64,000 nt of DNA from Priestia megaterium (GTDB taxonomy: Bacteria; Bacillota; Bacilli; Bacillales; Bacillaceae_H): NCBI RefSeq assembly GCF_009497655.1, contig NZ_CP023317.1, positions 4,555,501 to 4,619,500 on the forward strand, read 5' to 3'. A program made the position numbers and the translations under genes. The notes under the pieces were generated by a model. The model was not told where the DNA came from and searched no databases. It saw only the letters and a list, made by a program, of their open reading frames with translations. Shown piece after piece: positions 9,025 to 19,138 of this stretch; positions within the stretch are counted from its first letter, which is position 1, and every line of letters begins with the position of its first letter.

Positions 9025-9663
9025 TTGAACGCGAAGTTTGTTTGTCCGTTCATATGGCAAACATACCGTTGTGTGCACCCATCGCTCAAGCTCAATCGCA
9101 TATTGCTGAACAAAATACGGTTCGTGAGGCAATATATGAAGAACTTCACTTAGGTACTGAGGATGAAGATAAGGCATAGACAGCATGCCCTTAAGCTCAA
9201 TGATTGTAAAGGAAACGTGCAGCTTTCGAAACTCCTTTTCTTTCATCCCTCTTTCAAGGATTGTTTTTAAGTAGTATTTTTCCTTGGTTAAATACGTAGT
9301 CATAACTTCTCGAATTAAAATCGTGTCAAGAGAGATTTCTCTATATACGAGCCGGGCAATATGCCTATTTTCGTGCTGGTAATGTAAGATAGCTCGAATC
9401 ATTACGATCATACTTTCTGTTGAAGACAGCTTTTTCATTTCTTGAAATGCTTGCTCCAACACCCCAATATAACCTTCAAAATAAGAAATCACTAAACTTT
9501 CAAGCAATCCTTCTTTGCTATGAAAATAATATGAAATATTCGCTACGTTCACTTTCGCTTTTCCTGCAATCTCCCGCACCGACGTACCATCAAAACCTTT
9601 TACGTTAAAAAGAGAAACAGCCGCATCAATAATTTTCTCTTTCGTTTTTGACTGTACAGCCAT
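9016..9663 (-). CDS. refZ: TetR-family regulator RefZ (YttP)
   Basis: The 215-residue protein has an N-terminal TetR helix-turn-helix (residues about 8-55, with GFDGTSVREIAGKAKVNVA and SYYFHSKEGLL). In B. subtilis RefZ binds motifs near the origin and modulates FtsZ-ring placement at the start of sporulation. The whole N-terminal half resembles B. subtilis YttP and the locus (hisJ neighbour) is the same. The ATG has GAGGTGTAGATAG before it. The coding end overlaps hisJ by 9 bases on the opposite strand. Confidence 0.88.
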   Translation of the reverse strand: MAVQSKTKEKIIDAAVSLFNVKGFDGTSVREIAGKAKVNVANISYYFHSKEGLLESLVISYFEGYIGVLEQAFQEMKKLSSTESMIVMIRAILHYQHENRHIARLVYREISLDTILIREVMTTYLTKEKYYLKTILERGMKEKEFRKLHVSFTIIELKGMLSMPYLHPQYLSEVLHILPHEPYFVQQYAIELERWVHTTVCLPYERTNKLRVQLS

Positions 9664-9880
9664 CTATCTACACCTCATTTCGATTTATTTTTACAAAACA
9701 CATATGATTGCAAAATTGTGTAGAAATCGTTACAGTATTTAAAAAGGATTTTAGTAGCCTCTCTACATAATTCGTGATAGGCTTTTTAGTTCCTGTAATC
9801 TTTTATCGACAAAGTAGCGTTAAAACTGACGTTTCCTGATAAAAATTCATTAAATCTTATGTTGAATGGAGGAGAATACA

Positions 9881-10360
9881 TTGTTTAATGTCGAAAACTA
9901 CAGCGGCTCAAAACAAAAAGATTATGAGTTAGTAATTAAGCAATTACGCGCCTTATTAGAAGGAGAAAGCAATACGATTGCTAATCTAGCAAATGCTTCA
10001 GCTCTGCTAAATCAATTTTTAAATGAAGTAAACTGGGTAGGTTTTTATTTAATGGAAGACGGGGAGTTAGTGCTTGGACCTTTCCAGGGACTGCCGGCTT
10101 GCGTTCGTATTCCACTTGGAAAAGGCGTATGCGGTACAGCAGCTCAAAATCAAAAAACAGAGCGAATTGAAGATGTTCACGCCTTCCCTGGCCACATTGC
10201 ATGTGATGCCGCTTCTCAATCTGAAATCGTTGTACCAATTGTAAAAGACGGTCAGCTTTTAGGTGTTCTTGATATTGACAGTCCAATCAAAAATCGCTTT
10301 GATGAAATCGATCAACAGTATCTTGAAGAATTCGTCAAAGAACTCACTTCTTTTCTTTAA
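9881..10360 (+). CDS. msrC: free methionine-(R)-sulfoxide reductase, GAF domain
   Basis: This is a 159-residue single GAF-domain enzyme that reduces free Met-R-sulfoxide. The three cysteines expected of the family are present in PACVRIP, GVCGTA and HIACDAASQSE. An in-frame ATG at 9866 is actually part of the ribosome site (ATGGAGGAG), so translation should start at TTG 9881; this gives an N terminus (MFNVEN) that lines up with B. subtilis YtsP (MFHVEK). A strong terminator follows at 10366-10410. Confidence 0.9.
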   Translation: MFNVENYSGSKQKDYELVIKQLRALLEGESNTIANLANASALLNQFLNEVNWVGFYLMEDGELVLGPFQGLPACVRIPLGKGVCGTAAQNQKTERIEDVHAFPGHIACDAASQSEIVVPIVKDGQLLGVLDIDSPIKNRFDEIDQQYLEEFVKELTSFL

Positions 10361-10365
10361 ATATG

Positions 10366-10410
10366 AATAAGCAAAAAAAAACCGCTGCAAATCAGCGGTT
10401 TTTGCTTATT
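10366..10410 (+). terminator. terminator of the Met-sulfoxide reductase gene
   Basis: A long stem: AATAAGCAAAAA and CCGCTG pair with CAGCGG and TTTTTGCTTATT around loop CAAAT. It directly follows the stop. Confidence 0.85.
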
Positions 10411-10521
10411 AAACAAACGTTTGATTAGCCATCACCACCATTTTCTTAGGTTCTTTCTTCTCTTTTCATACTTCAAATGAATATATCCTTTCTTTTACAT
10501 TCTTTTAATCTTCAATCTTCC

Positions 10522-10550
10522 TTGACTTTATACGAGGAAACACCTATAAT
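10522..10550 (+). promoter_or_regulatory. sigma-A promoter of rpsD
   Basis: TTGACT (10522-10527), 17-base spacer and TATAAT (10545-10550) give a near-consensus promoter, as expected for a ribosomal protein gene. Confidence 0.85.
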
Positions 10551-10556
10551 ACTCGT

Positions 10557-10777
10557 TGTGTGAAATATTGCAGCTTATACAATCTTCTTTATGTTTTTTC
10601 ATTTTGTTCCTCATTAAAAGGTTGTTTTACAGAAGTAGCAATTCTTTTAAAAAGATGGTGTATCGTGTAACTCTCTGCTGCTAGAGCGATGGTACATGAA
10701 AACAAAATGAGCATATCGCTAGAATGTGTCTGTTTTTGTTTTGCATAAAATAAAAACACAAACAAGGAGGAGTCATC
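10557..10777 (+). promoter_or_regulatory. rpsD 5' leader, probable S4 autoregulatory region
   Basis: The predicted transcript has about 220 untranslated bases. B. subtilis rpsD is known to be repressed by its own product S4 through a structured leader; I infer the same here. Visible structure: a 12-pair A/U hairpin (about 10730-10757, TGTTTTTGTTTT with AAAATAAAAACA, loop GCAT) ends just before the AAGGAGGAG ribosome site, so it could influence translation start. The upstream half (10650-10725) contains CTCTCTGCTGCTAGAG, another short stem. Confidence 0.55.
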
Positions 10778-11380
10778 ATGGCTCGTTATACAGGTCCAAG
10801 TTGGAAAATCTCTCGTCGCTTAGGTCTTTCTCTAAGTGGTACAGGTAAAGAATTAGAAAAACGCCCTTACGCTCCAGGTCCACACGGCCCAGGTCAACGT
10901 AAGAAAATTTCTGAGTACGGTTTACAATTACAAGAAAAGCAAAAATTACGCCACATGTATGGTGTAACTGAGCGTCAATTCCGTAACTTATTCGTTGCTG
11001 CTGGTAAATTAACTGGTAAGCACGGTGAGAACTTCATGATTCTTTTAGAAGCTCGTCTTGATAACTTAGTATACCGTATGGGTCTTGCACGCACTCGTCG
11101 TCAAGCTCGTCAATTAGTTAACCACGGTCACGTTTTAGTTGACGGTAAACGCGTTGACATCCCATCTTACCGTGTACAACCTGGTCAAGTGATCGGTGTT
11201 CGCGAAAAATCTCGCAACCTTTCAATCGTGAAAGAAGCGCTTGAAGTTAACAACTTCGTACCAGACTACTTAACAGTAGACGCTGAGAAATTAGAAGGTA
11301 CATTCACTCGCTTACCTGAGCGTTCTGAATTATCTGCTGAAATCAACGAAGCACTAATCGTAGAGTTCTACTCTCGTTAA
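10778..11380 (+). CDS. rpsD: 30S ribosomal protein S4
   Basis: S4 is a primary 16S rRNA-binding protein of the small subunit. The 200-residue protein begins [16 protein letters not shown] and has the S4 RNA-binding domain (about residues 92-155, with [12 protein letters not shown] and [15 protein letters not shown]). As in other Bacillus, rpsD stands alone and is not in the alpha operon. Codon use is strongly biased, as in highly expressed genes. Ribosome site AAGGAGGAG. Confidence 0.99.
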   Translation: MARYTGPSWKISRRLGLSLSGTGKELEKRPYAPGPHGPGQRKKISEYGLQLQEKQKLRHMYGVTERQFRNLFVAAGKLTGKHGENFMILLEARLDNLVYRMGLARTRRQARQLVNHGHVLVDGKRVDIPSYRVQPGQVIGVREKSRNLSIVKEALEVNNFVPDYLTVDAEKLEGTFTRLPERSELSAEINEALIVEFYSR

Positions 11381-11381
11381 T

Positions 11382-11418
11382 AGTAAAAAGCCGTTCCCTA
11401 TGGAGCGGCTTTTTTACT
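11382..11418 (+). terminator. terminator of rpsD
   Basis: AGTAAAAAGCCGTTCC pairs with GGAGCGGCTTTTTTACT around a 4-base loop directly after the stop. Confidence 0.88.
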
Positions 11419-11428
11419 GTCTTTATAC

Positions 11429-11452
11429 AAAAAAAGGCCTTTCGGCCTTTTT

Positions 11453-11454
<2 letters not shown>
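11429..11454 (-). terminator. terminator of tyrS
   Basis: AAAAAAAGGCC, loop TTTC, GGCCTTTTTTT; it overlaps the tyrS stop codon and is symmetrical enough to act in both directions. Confidence 0.85.
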
Positions 11455-12727
<1,273 letters not shown>

Positions 12728-12763
12728 TTATCTAATTGCTCGTTACAATTTGTTGAACAACAT

Positions 12764-13015
12764 AAAAAACGCCCCTTCTTAAAAAAGAAGGGACGAAAAT
12801 ATCGCGGTACCACCCTATTTGGAAATAAATTATTTCCCACTTAAATGATGTAACGGTCTACCCGTCTTTTGCTACTGTAAGTTCACAAAAGATGCTCAAG
12901 GACGTATTTCATATTTGTCTATGTACTGATTTTCAGCAACCATCAGCTCTCTTAAACAGGGAGACAAGTATTACTTCTTCCTATCACTGCAGTTTATTTT
13001 ATTTAAAAGTTTACA
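12764..13015 (-). promoter_or_regulatory. T-box riboswitch of tyrS
   Basis: On the minus strand the leader contains the T-box core GGGTGGTACCGCG (about 12804-12816), then a terminator stem (CGTCCCTTC with GAAGGGGCG and T-run, 12764-12795). Upstream are AGAGAGC and, within GAAATACGTC, a UAC codon (12904-12906) suited to be the specifier for tRNA-Tyr. Uncharged tRNA would pair with the T-box and favour the antiterminator. Confidence 0.93.
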
Positions 13016-13022
13016 CCCCACA

Positions 13023-13051
13023 ATTATGAATGATTTCATTTTAAAATTCAA
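13023..13051 (-). promoter_or_regulatory. sigma-A promoter candidate of tyrS
   Basis: TTGAAT (13046-13051) and CATAAT (13023-13028) on the minus strand, spacer 17, just upstream of the T-box leader. Confidence 0.6.
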
Positions 13052-13060
13052 GTCCAAAAA

Positions 13061-13090
13061 AAAGTTCAAACAGCTGGCTGTTTGAACTTT
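13061..13090 (-). terminator. terminator of acsA
   Basis: A 14-base perfect inverted repeat, AAAGTTCAAACAGC with GCTGTTTGAACTTT, lies 46 bases after the acsA stop and immediately before the tyrS promoter. Confidence 0.85.
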
Positions 13091-13135
13091 ATAAAAATCA
13101 CTTATTTTCCCTACAAAGATTGAAACGTTTACTCC

Positions 13136-14851
13136 TTAGTCTTCCATCGTCGACAAATCGCCCGTTGGCAAATCTAATTCCCACGCTTTTAAAACGCGAC
13201 GCATAATTTTACCGCTTCGTGTTTTAGGTAGCTTATCTTTAAACTCGATTTCACGTGGAGCTGCATGAGCAGCTAACCCTTTTTTCACAAATTGACGAAT
13301 ATCTTCAATCAGTTCATCTGAAGATTCATACCCATCTCTAAGTGCGATAAACGCTTTAATAATTTCCCCACGCACAGGATCAGGCTTACCAATGACACCC
13401 GCTTCTGCTACAGCAGGGTGTTCAACAAGCTTACTTTCTACTTCAAATGGACCAACTCGTTCTCCTGCGGTCATAATAACGTCATCAATTCGGCCTTGGA
13501 ACCAAAAATAACCGTCTTCATCCATATACGCGGAATCACCTGATACGTACCAGTCGCCTGGCATAAAGTATGACTCATACTTTTCCTTGTTGTTCCAAAT
13601 TGCATGCATCATAGATGGCCAGCCTTTTTTAATTGCTAAGTTACCCATTCGATAAGGTGGAAGCTCTTGTCCTTGATCGTCAACGATTGCTGCTTGTACA
13701 CCCGGAATAGGTTTTCCCATAGATCCTGGTTTAATTTTCATAGACGGGTAATTACAAATCGTCTGACCTCCAGTTTCAGTCATCCACCACGTGTCATGAA
13801 TACGTTTTTGGAAAACCTTCATTCCCCAGCGTACCACTTCAGGATTTAATGGTTCTCCCACGCTTAATACATGTCTGAGGCTGCTTAAATCATAGCGTTT
13901 AACTAAGTCATCGCCAGCACCCATTAGCATACGAAATGCTGTAGGCGCACTGTACCAAACCGTTACGCCAAAATCTTCAAGTGCTTGATACCATGCATCT
14001 GGACTAAAGCGTCCTCCTACAATCACATTTGTTGCTCCAGCAAGCCAAGGACCAAAAATTCCGTAGGAAGTTCCCGTTACCCAACCCGGATCTGCTGTAC
14101 ACCAATACACATCGTCATCTTTTAAGTCGAGCACCCACTTAGCAGTTTGATAATGCTGAAGCATTGCATTATGAACGTGAAGCACCCCTTTTGGTTTTCC
14201 AGTTGAACCTGATGTATAATGAAGCAGCATACCATCTGTTCTATCTACCCACTCAATCTCCACCTCTTTATTCGCCGCTTCTAATCGCTTCAGAAAATCT
14301 AGTTGAATGCCTTCTTCTGCTACATTTTCCCCTACAAGGAGAATGTGTTTTAAAGCTGGCAAATCCTTCACCGGAACGCGGCTCAGCAGTTCAGGCGTTG
14401 TAATTAACACTTTTGCATCACTGTCTTGCAAACGATCTTTTACTGCACCTTCCATGAATGCTTCAAACAAAGGACCAACAATAGCGCCAAGCTTCACCGC
14501 GCCTAACAATGCAAAATAAAGTTCCGGAGAGCGAGGCATAAAGATAAACACACGATCTCCCTTCTCTACGTCTGCTTGTTTTAGCACGTTTGCGGCTTTG
14601 TTTGACCATTCTTTCATTTCTTTGAATGTATATTTTTCATTGCGCTGCGCATCTCGATAATAAAGCGCAACTTTATTTTTACGCGTAGAGTTTGCGTGCT
14701 TATCAATTGCTTCATAAGCTGCATTTAATTTACCTGTTTCATGCCATGAAAATTCCTTCTCCACTTGTGACCAGTCAAAGGTTTGATACGTTTTATCGTA
14801 GTCCTGTAAGTTGTATACCCCTTCAATTACAGGAAGCGCTTCCACCTTCAT
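13136..14851 (-). CDS. acsA: acetyl-CoA synthetase (acetate-CoA ligase, AMP-forming)
   Basis: AcsA makes acetyl-CoA from acetate, CoA and ATP via acetyl-AMP. The 571-residue protein has the ATP-binding loop YTSGSTGKPKG, the adenylate-forming motif region DTWWMTETGGQ, the hinge YVSGDSAYMDEDGY, and C-terminal PKTRSGKIMRR, whose lysine is the one acetylated by AcuA in B. subtilis. The frame is open to 15001, but the ATG at 14849-14851 has AAGGGGG upstream and gives the family N terminus. It is divergent from acuABC, whose products control its acetylation. A promoter, a CodY-like box and a cre lie upstream. Confidence 0.97.
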   Translation of the reverse strand: MKVEALPVIEGVYNLQDYDKTYQTFDWSQVEKEFSWHETGKLNAAYEAIDKHANSTRKNKVALYYRDAQRNEKYTFKEMKEWSNKAANVLKQADVEKGDRVFIFMPRSPELYFALLGAVKLGAIVGPLFEAFMEGAVKDRLQDSDAKVLITTPELLSRVPVKDLPALKHILLVGENVAEEGIQLDFLKRLEAANKEVEIEWVDRTDGMLLHYTSGSTGKPKGVLHVHNAMLQHYQTAKWVLDLKDDDVYWCTADPGWVTGTSYGIFGPWLAGATNVIVGGRFSPDAWYQALEDFGVTVWYSAPTAFRMLMGAGDDLVKRYDLSSLRHVLSVGEPLNPEVVRWGMKVFQKRIHDTWWMTETGGQTICNYPSMKIKPGSMGKPIPGVQAAIVDDQGQELPPYRMGNLAIKKGWPSMMHAIWNNKEKYESYFMPGDWYVSGDSAYMDEDGYFWFQGRIDDVIMTAGERVGPFEVESKLVEHPAVAEAGVIGKPDPVRGEIIKAFIALRDGYESSDELIEDIRQFVKKGLAAHAAPREIEFKDKLPKTRSGKIMRRVLKAWELDLPTGDLSTMED

Positions 14852-14887
14852 CACAAACTCCCCCTTATGTATAAAATTTACAAACCT

Positions 14888-14916
14888 ATTATATAACAAA
14901 AATAGACTTTTCACAA
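14888..14916 (-). promoter_or_regulatory. sigma-A promoter of acsA
   Basis: Minus-strand TTGTGA (14911-14916), 17-base spacer, TATAAT (14888-14893). Transcription would begin about 30 bases before the start codon. Confidence 0.75.
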
Positions 14917-14929
14917 TTTTATAAAAATT
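14915..14929. promoter_or_regulatory. CodY-box-like site overlapping the acsA -35
   Basis: AATTTTATAAAAATT matches 13 of 15 positions of the palindromic CodY motif AATTTTCWGAAAATT and overlaps the -35 hexamer by two bases. B. subtilis acsA is known to respond to CodY. A/T-rich DNA can give such matches by chance. Confidence 0.5.
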
Positions 14930-15064
14930 ATTTGTCGGAATTGGGATAATAGTCTCCCTTGTTATATGACAACCTTTGTTATATAAGTGTCGAATTAACA
15001 AGAATCTCTTTTAATTTCCTATTCTATGTTTTTGAAAAAACTCCTTTTCTTTTATTTAATTTTT

Positions 15065-15078
15065 TGAAAACGCTTTAA
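15065..15078. promoter_or_regulatory. cre (CcpA site) between acsA and acuA
   Basis: TGAAAACGCTTTAA fits the cre consensus TGWAARCGYTWNCW at 13 of 14 positions on either strand. It touches the -35 region of the acuA promoter. CcpA repression of acuABC and acsA is established in B. subtilis. Confidence 0.75.
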
Positions 15079-15103
15079 TGTAGAGTTTTTTTTGTATTAT
15101 AAT
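15074..15103 (+). promoter_or_regulatory. acuABC promoter candidate
   Basis: A perfect TATAAT at 15098-15103 with a poor -35 (TTTAAT, 18-base spacer) that overlaps the cre. Confidence 0.5.
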
Positions 15104-15135
15104 ACAGATAAGACTGCTTGAAGGTGGTGATTCAT

Positions 15136-15768
15136 GTGAAACATTCCCAAACATACAATATGAAAGAACTAAAAACAGCGGTTGGAGCAATTGTTATTGA
15201 AGGACCTGTCTCCTCACAAACCTTGCAACAACTTGATTTTCATGAGCAACTAACGGCCTTTCGTCCACCTGAACAGCAAAAAGAAGCATTGATCGAGATT
15301 GCCAACTTGCCTGAAGGTAGAATCATTATTGCTCGTCATCATCATACAATCATTGGTTATGTCACCTTTTTATATCCCGATCCTCTAGAACGATGGTCGG
15401 AAGGAAATATGGAGAATTTAATCGAATTAGGAGCTATAGAGGTAGCTGCCCCGTTTCGCAGCTACGCTGTTGGAAAAAACTTGCTTATCGTATCTATGAT
15501 GGATGATGCAATGGAAGATTATATTGTCATTACGACAGAATACTACTGGCATTGGGATTTAAAAGGAACAGGGCTAAATGTGTGGGATTACCGCAAAATT
15601 ATGGAGAAAATGATGAATAAAGGCGGACTGACGTGGTTTGCCACAGATGATCCGGAGATTAGCTCCCACCCTGCTAATTGTTTGATGGTCAGAATCGGGA
15701 GCAGAGTCCCTCAAGAAAGCATACAAGAATTTGATAGCCTGCGCTTTCGAAATCGCTTTATGTATTGA
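15136..15768 (+). CDS. acuA: protein acetyltransferase AcuA (acetylates AcsA)
   Basis: AcuA is a GNAT acetyltransferase that inactivates acetyl-CoA synthetase by acetylating its catalytic lysine. The 210-residue length and blocks FHEQLTAFRPPE, EGRIIIARHHHTIIGYVTF and STHPANCLM-like HPANCLMVRIG match B. subtilis AcuA closely. The frame is open from TTG 15118, but GGTGGTGA is a ribosome site placed correctly for GTG at 15136, giving MKHSQTY, comparable to MEHHKTY. First gene of acuABC. Confidence 0.93.
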   Translation: MKHSQTYNMKELKTAVGAIVIEGPVSSQTLQQLDFHEQLTAFRPPEQQKEALIEIANLPEGRIIIARHHHTIIGYVTFLYPDPLERWSEGNMENLIELGAIEVAAPFRSYAVGKNLLIVSMMDDAMEDYIVITTEYYWHWDLKGTGLNVWDYRKIMEKMMNKGGLTWFATDDPEISSHPANCLMVRIGSRVPQESIQEFDSLRFRNRFMY

Positions 15769-15798
15769 GCTGACCTTTAAGAAAAGGAGCTGTGTCTG

Positions 15799-16440
15799 AT
15801 GATTGTTGAAGAGATGATGAAAACCGATCTCGTTACCTTAACCCCCGACCATACGATTGCTGAAGCTATGAAACTTTTAGATACACATAAGATTAGACAT
15901 ATTCCTATCGTTAATGACCTTCATCACGTAGTTGGCATCATTTCTGATCGAGACGTAAGAGATGCAAGTCCATCTATTTTAGATAATACTTATACATCTG
16001 CTCTTCTATCCGAACCCGTGCGGATGATTATGAAAACAGAAGTCATTACAGCTCACCCTCTTGATTTTGTTGAAGAAATTGCAAGCATTTTTTATGAACA
16101 CCAAATCGGTTGTATTCCCGTCACAAAAAACAAGCGGTTAGTAGGAGTTGTTACCGAAAGAGATCTACTACATACGTTTATTCAGCTTACCGGCACTAAT
16201 AAGCCAGGTTCACAAATTGAAATAAAAGTAGAAAATAAGGCTGGCGTGCTCGCTGAAGTTACATCCCTCTTTGGTTCAAAGAGAACAAACATCTTAAGCG
16301 TACTTGTCTACCCTGATGTAGATGAACGATATAAAATCCTTGTGCTTCGCATTCAAGCTATTAATCCATTGATTAGTATAAATACATTAAAAGAAAACGG
16401 CTATGAGGTGCTATGGCCTAAATTACCGGAGATGACGTAA
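15799..16440 (+). CDS. acuB: acetoin/acetate utilisation protein AcuB (CBS-CBS-ACT)
   Basis: AcuB has 213 residues: two CBS domains (about 7-60 and 78-132) that usually bind adenine nucleotides, followed by an ACT domain (about 140-210). Its exact role in the acu system is not known to me; it is thought to be regulatory. AAAAGGAGCTG is the ribosome site. The stop TAA overlaps the acuC ATG by one base. Confidence 0.93.
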   Translation: MIVEEMMKTDLVTLTPDHTIAEAMKLLDTHKIRHIPIVNDLHHVVGIISDRDVRDASPSILDNTYTSALLSEPVRMIMKTEVITAHPLDFVEEIASIFYEHQIGCIPVTKNKRLVGVVTERDLLHTFIQLTGTNKPGSQIEIKVENKAGVLAEVTSLFGSKRTNILSVLVYPDVDERYKILVLRIQAINPLISINTLKENGYEVLWPKLPEMT

Positions 16441-17603
16441 TGACTAGTAATGCTGTATTTATTTATTCAGATGATATTCTTTCGTACAAATTCAGCAATA
16501 ATCATCCGTTTAACCAGCTTCGTGTTCAACTAACATATGAACTGTTACGGGAATTTGGCGCTTTAGGCAATCAAGATATTGTATTACCGCGGATGGCATC
16601 TGATGAAGAACTTCAGCTTGTCCATGATACTAGCTATATTCAAGCGGTAAAATTAGCAGGAAGCGGCGAGCTTTCTGTTGAAAAAGCAGCAGATTTTGGT
16701 CTTGGAACAGAAGATACACCTATGTTTCCCAACATGCATGAAGCCAGTGCGTTTTTAGTTGGGGGTACACTTACGGCTGTAGATTATGTGATGACTGGAA
16801 AAGCTAAGCATGCTCTAAATTTAGGAGGAGGATTGCACCACGGCTTTCGAGGAAAAGCTTCCGGCTTCTGTATTTATAACGATAGCGCGGTAGCCATCAA
16901 ATATATGCAGCAAAAGTACAACGCGCGCGTCCTCTATGTCGATACAGATGCTCACCATGGTGACGGCGTGCAATGGACATTTTATGACGATCCTTCCGTT
17001 TGTACTCTTTCCATTCATGAAACGGGACGCTACTTGTTTCCAGGCACGGGAAACGTTAACGAACGCGGGCACAGTGAAGGCTATGGTTATTCATTTAATG
17101 TGCCTGTTGATGCTTATACGGAAGATGAGTCTTGGCTCGACGTTTATAAGACCTCTTTAAAAGAAGTAGCTGCTTTTTTTAAACCAGATGTTATCTTGAC
17201 ACAAAATGGAGCCGATTCTCATTATTACGATCCGCTCACTCATTTATGCGGCACCACGAAAATATACCGTGAGATTCCTAAAATTGCTCATGAAATTGCC
17301 CATGAATACTGTCAGGGAAGATGGATTGCGGTTGGCGGAGGAGGTTATGATATTTGGCGGGTTGTTCCTCGGGCTTGGTCATTCATTTGGCTTGAAATGA
17401 TTGAACGAAAGGCAGAAGGCATGCTTCCTCTATCATGGCTTGAAAAATGGACAAAAGTATCGCCTCACCCCATTTGCACGCAGTGGGATGATGAACCTAA
17501 TATCTATCAGCCAATTCCAAGAAAACCAGAAATAACAGAAAAAAACGCTCAAACTCTTGAGCGCGCTCTTTATCCTATTCGTTCTCATACATCTCATTCT
17601 TAA
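16440..17603 (+). CDS. acuC: protein deacetylase AcuC (class I HDAC-like)
   Basis: AcuC removes acetyl groups from AcsA, reversing AcuA. The 387-residue protein carries the arginase/deacetylase Zn motifs: GGGLHHGF, DTDAHHGDGVQ (metal Asp/His), LTQNGADSHYYDPL and the late GGGGYD. Translation is coupled to acuB through an ATG that overlaps the acuB stop. Last gene of the operon; a terminator shared with convergent motS follows. Confidence 0.95.
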   Translation: MTSNAVFIYSDDILSYKFSNNHPFNQLRVQLTYELLREFGALGNQDIVLPRMASDEELQLVHDTSYIQAVKLAGSGELSVEKAADFGLGTEDTPMFPNMHEASAFLVGGTLTAVDYVMTGKAKHALNLGGGLHHGFRGKASGFCIYNDSAVAIKYMQQKYNARVLYVDTDAHHGDGVQWTFYDDPSVCTLSIHETGRYLFPGTGNVNERGHSEGYGYSFNVPVDAYTEDESWLDVYKTSLKEVAAFFKPDVILTQNGADSHYYDPLTHLCGTTKIYREIPKIAHEIAHEYCQGRWIAVGGGGYDIWRVVPRAWSFIWLEMIERKAEGMLPLSWLEKWTKVSPHPICTQWDDEPNIYQPIPRKPEITEKNAQTLERALYPIRSHTSHS

Positions 17604-17633
17604 AAAAAGGCTATACAAACGTATGGCCTTTTT
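17603..17633. terminator. shared bidirectional terminator acuC/motS
   Basis: AAAAAGGCTATAC pairs with GTATGGCCTTTTT with one wobble, loop AAAC. It begins at the acuC stop and abuts the motS stop. Confidence 0.8.
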
Positions 17634-18289
17634 CACTGTGCTTCGGGATCTGAAATAATAATTTCGACGCGTCTATTTTTTTGTAAATTGTCATTAGACG
17701 TGTTCGGAACAAGCGGCTTTGTATCTCCGTATCCAAGTGCTTCAAAGCGGTTAGCAGAAAGAGAAAAGTGGTTCGTTAAATAACGTATGACGCCGCTGGC
17801 ACGCGCTGCCGATAGTTCCCAATTAGATGGATAACGATAGGTGTGAATAGGTCGATTATCGGTATGACCTTCTACTTTAATATCATTTGGAATAGTACTG
17901 AATAACCTTCCTAATTCATCCAGGAAAGGGGTACCTTTCTTCAAAATGTCTGCCTGTCCTGTTTCAAACAGCACCTGTTCTTGTAAAATAAGCACAACTC
18001 CGCGTTCATCTCGCTTAGCAGTAATAACATTCTGAAGCTTATTTTCCTTCAGGTAATTTTGCACTTTCGCTAAAATGTTATCCAGCTTTTGAGACTGCTG
18101 GCTCTTTTCTACAGAAGCTAATGAGCCACCGCTTGTAAGCGAATTGACAACGGTCTGAAACTTTTGATTATCAACGCTAGACATTGAAAATAGTAAAATA
18201 AAAAAAACTAATATTAACGTCACCAAATCAGCAAATGTTACCATCCATTTTGGCGACTGTGCCGAATACCTTTTTCTTCTACGCTTCAC
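17633..18289 (-). CDS. motS: flagellar stator subunit MotS (sodium type MotB homologue)
   Basis: MotS pairs with MotP as a Na+-driven stator unit. The 218-residue protein has a basic N terminus, one membrane segment ([16 protein letters not shown]) with the ion-binding Asp, and a C-terminal OmpA-like peptidoglycan-binding domain ([19 protein letters not shown]). A longer frame begins at TTG 18337, but it has no ribosome site and would overlap motP by 59 bases. GTG at 18287-18289 overlaps motP by 11 bases and follows AAGAAAAGAGAG, so I prefer it. Confidence 0.85.
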   Translation of the reverse strand: MKRRRKRYSAQSPKWMVTFADLVTLILVFFILLFSMSSVDNQKFQTVVNSLTSGGSLASVEKSQQSQKLDNILAKVQNYLKENKLQNVITAKRDERGVVLILQEQVLFETGQADILKKGTPFLDELGRLFSTIPNDIKVEGHTDNRPIHTYRYPSNWELSAARASGVIRYLTNHFSLSANRFEALGYGDTKPLVPNTSNDNLQKNRRVEIIISDPEAQ

Positions 18290-19082
18290 GAACGTGTTCT
18301 CTCTTTTCTTCCAGCTTTCGTTTTTCAACAGGGGCAAATACTTTTAGCTTTGCTTGCACAAAGCGAGAATTTTGCCCCGCCTGCAAGCCGATGACACCTT
18401 CAATAATCACTTCTTTAACAAAAAGCTCATGCTCCGTTTTACCAGCTAATTTAGCTGCGATTGGCTGAAAAAACAAGTTTGAAAGCAGCGCCCCGTAGAA
18501 AGTCGTTAAAAGAGCAATTGCCATGTTAGGCCCAAGCGATGAAGGGGTATTAAGGCTTTTAAGCATTAGCACTAGCCCAACGAGCGTCCCAATCATTCCC
18601 CAAGCGGGGGCATAATCGCCTGCTTTTTCAAACATACTTCGACCTCTCGTATGTCTTTCTTCTACTGCAGCTATTTCAGCTTCAAGCAGCTCTCGAATCA
18701 TTTCTGGTTCTACTCCATCAATGGCTAGCAAAATACCTTTTTTCACAAATGAATCATCGATTTGTTCAAGCTCTGCTTCTAACGATAGAAGCCCTTCTCG
18801 ACGCGCTTTTTCCGATAAATGTACAAATGTTCCTACAATTTCTTCTACGTTTATTTCTTTCGATTGAAACGCTTGTTTCCCTACTCTTCCCATATTTTTT
18901 AATTGTTTTAACGGAAAGCTCACGCACAGCGTACCAAAAACGCCTCCCAGTACAATTAAAATCGATGGCACATCAATAAAAGCTAAAAAACCGCTCATTC
19001 CTCCACTTGAAATAACCCCAAACACAACCATAGAGATACCAATTAGTATCCCTATAGGTGTGAGCATATCAATTTTTTTCAT
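18279..19082 (-). CDS. motP: flagellar stator subunit MotP (MotA homologue)
   Basis: This 267-residue protein of the MotA/TolQ/ExbB family has four membrane segments (about residues 8-27, 33-53, 148-168, 182-202) and the cytoplasmic loop with charged residues that drives the rotor. GGGGAGATAGAAT precedes the ATG. It lies 56 bases downstream of ccpA with no terminator, so ccpA-motPS is probably one transcript, as in B. subtilis. Confidence 0.92.
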   Translation of the reverse strand: MKKIDMLTPIGILIGISMVVFGVISSGGMSGFLAFIDVPSILIVLGGVFGTLCVSFPLKQLKNMGRVGKQAFQSKEINVEEIVGTFVHLSEKARREGLLSLEAELEQIDDSFVKKGILLAIDGVEPEMIRELLEAEIAAVEERHTRGRSMFEKAGDYAPAWGMIGTLVGLVLMLKSLNTPSSLGPNMAIALLTTFYGALLSNLFFQPIAAKLAGKTEHELFVKEVIIEGVIGLQAGQNSRFVQAKLKVFAPVEKRKLEEKREHVREA

Positions 19083-19138
19083 ATTCTATCTCCCCGTGTC
19101 TGAACTTTGGATTCGTTCTTATTCATTCACAGGTATTA

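Noticed and set aside
18279-18337. Longer MotS starting at TTG 18337 with 59-base overlap of motP
   Set aside because: No ribosome site; GTG 18289 has a better context and gives the usual short basic N terminus.
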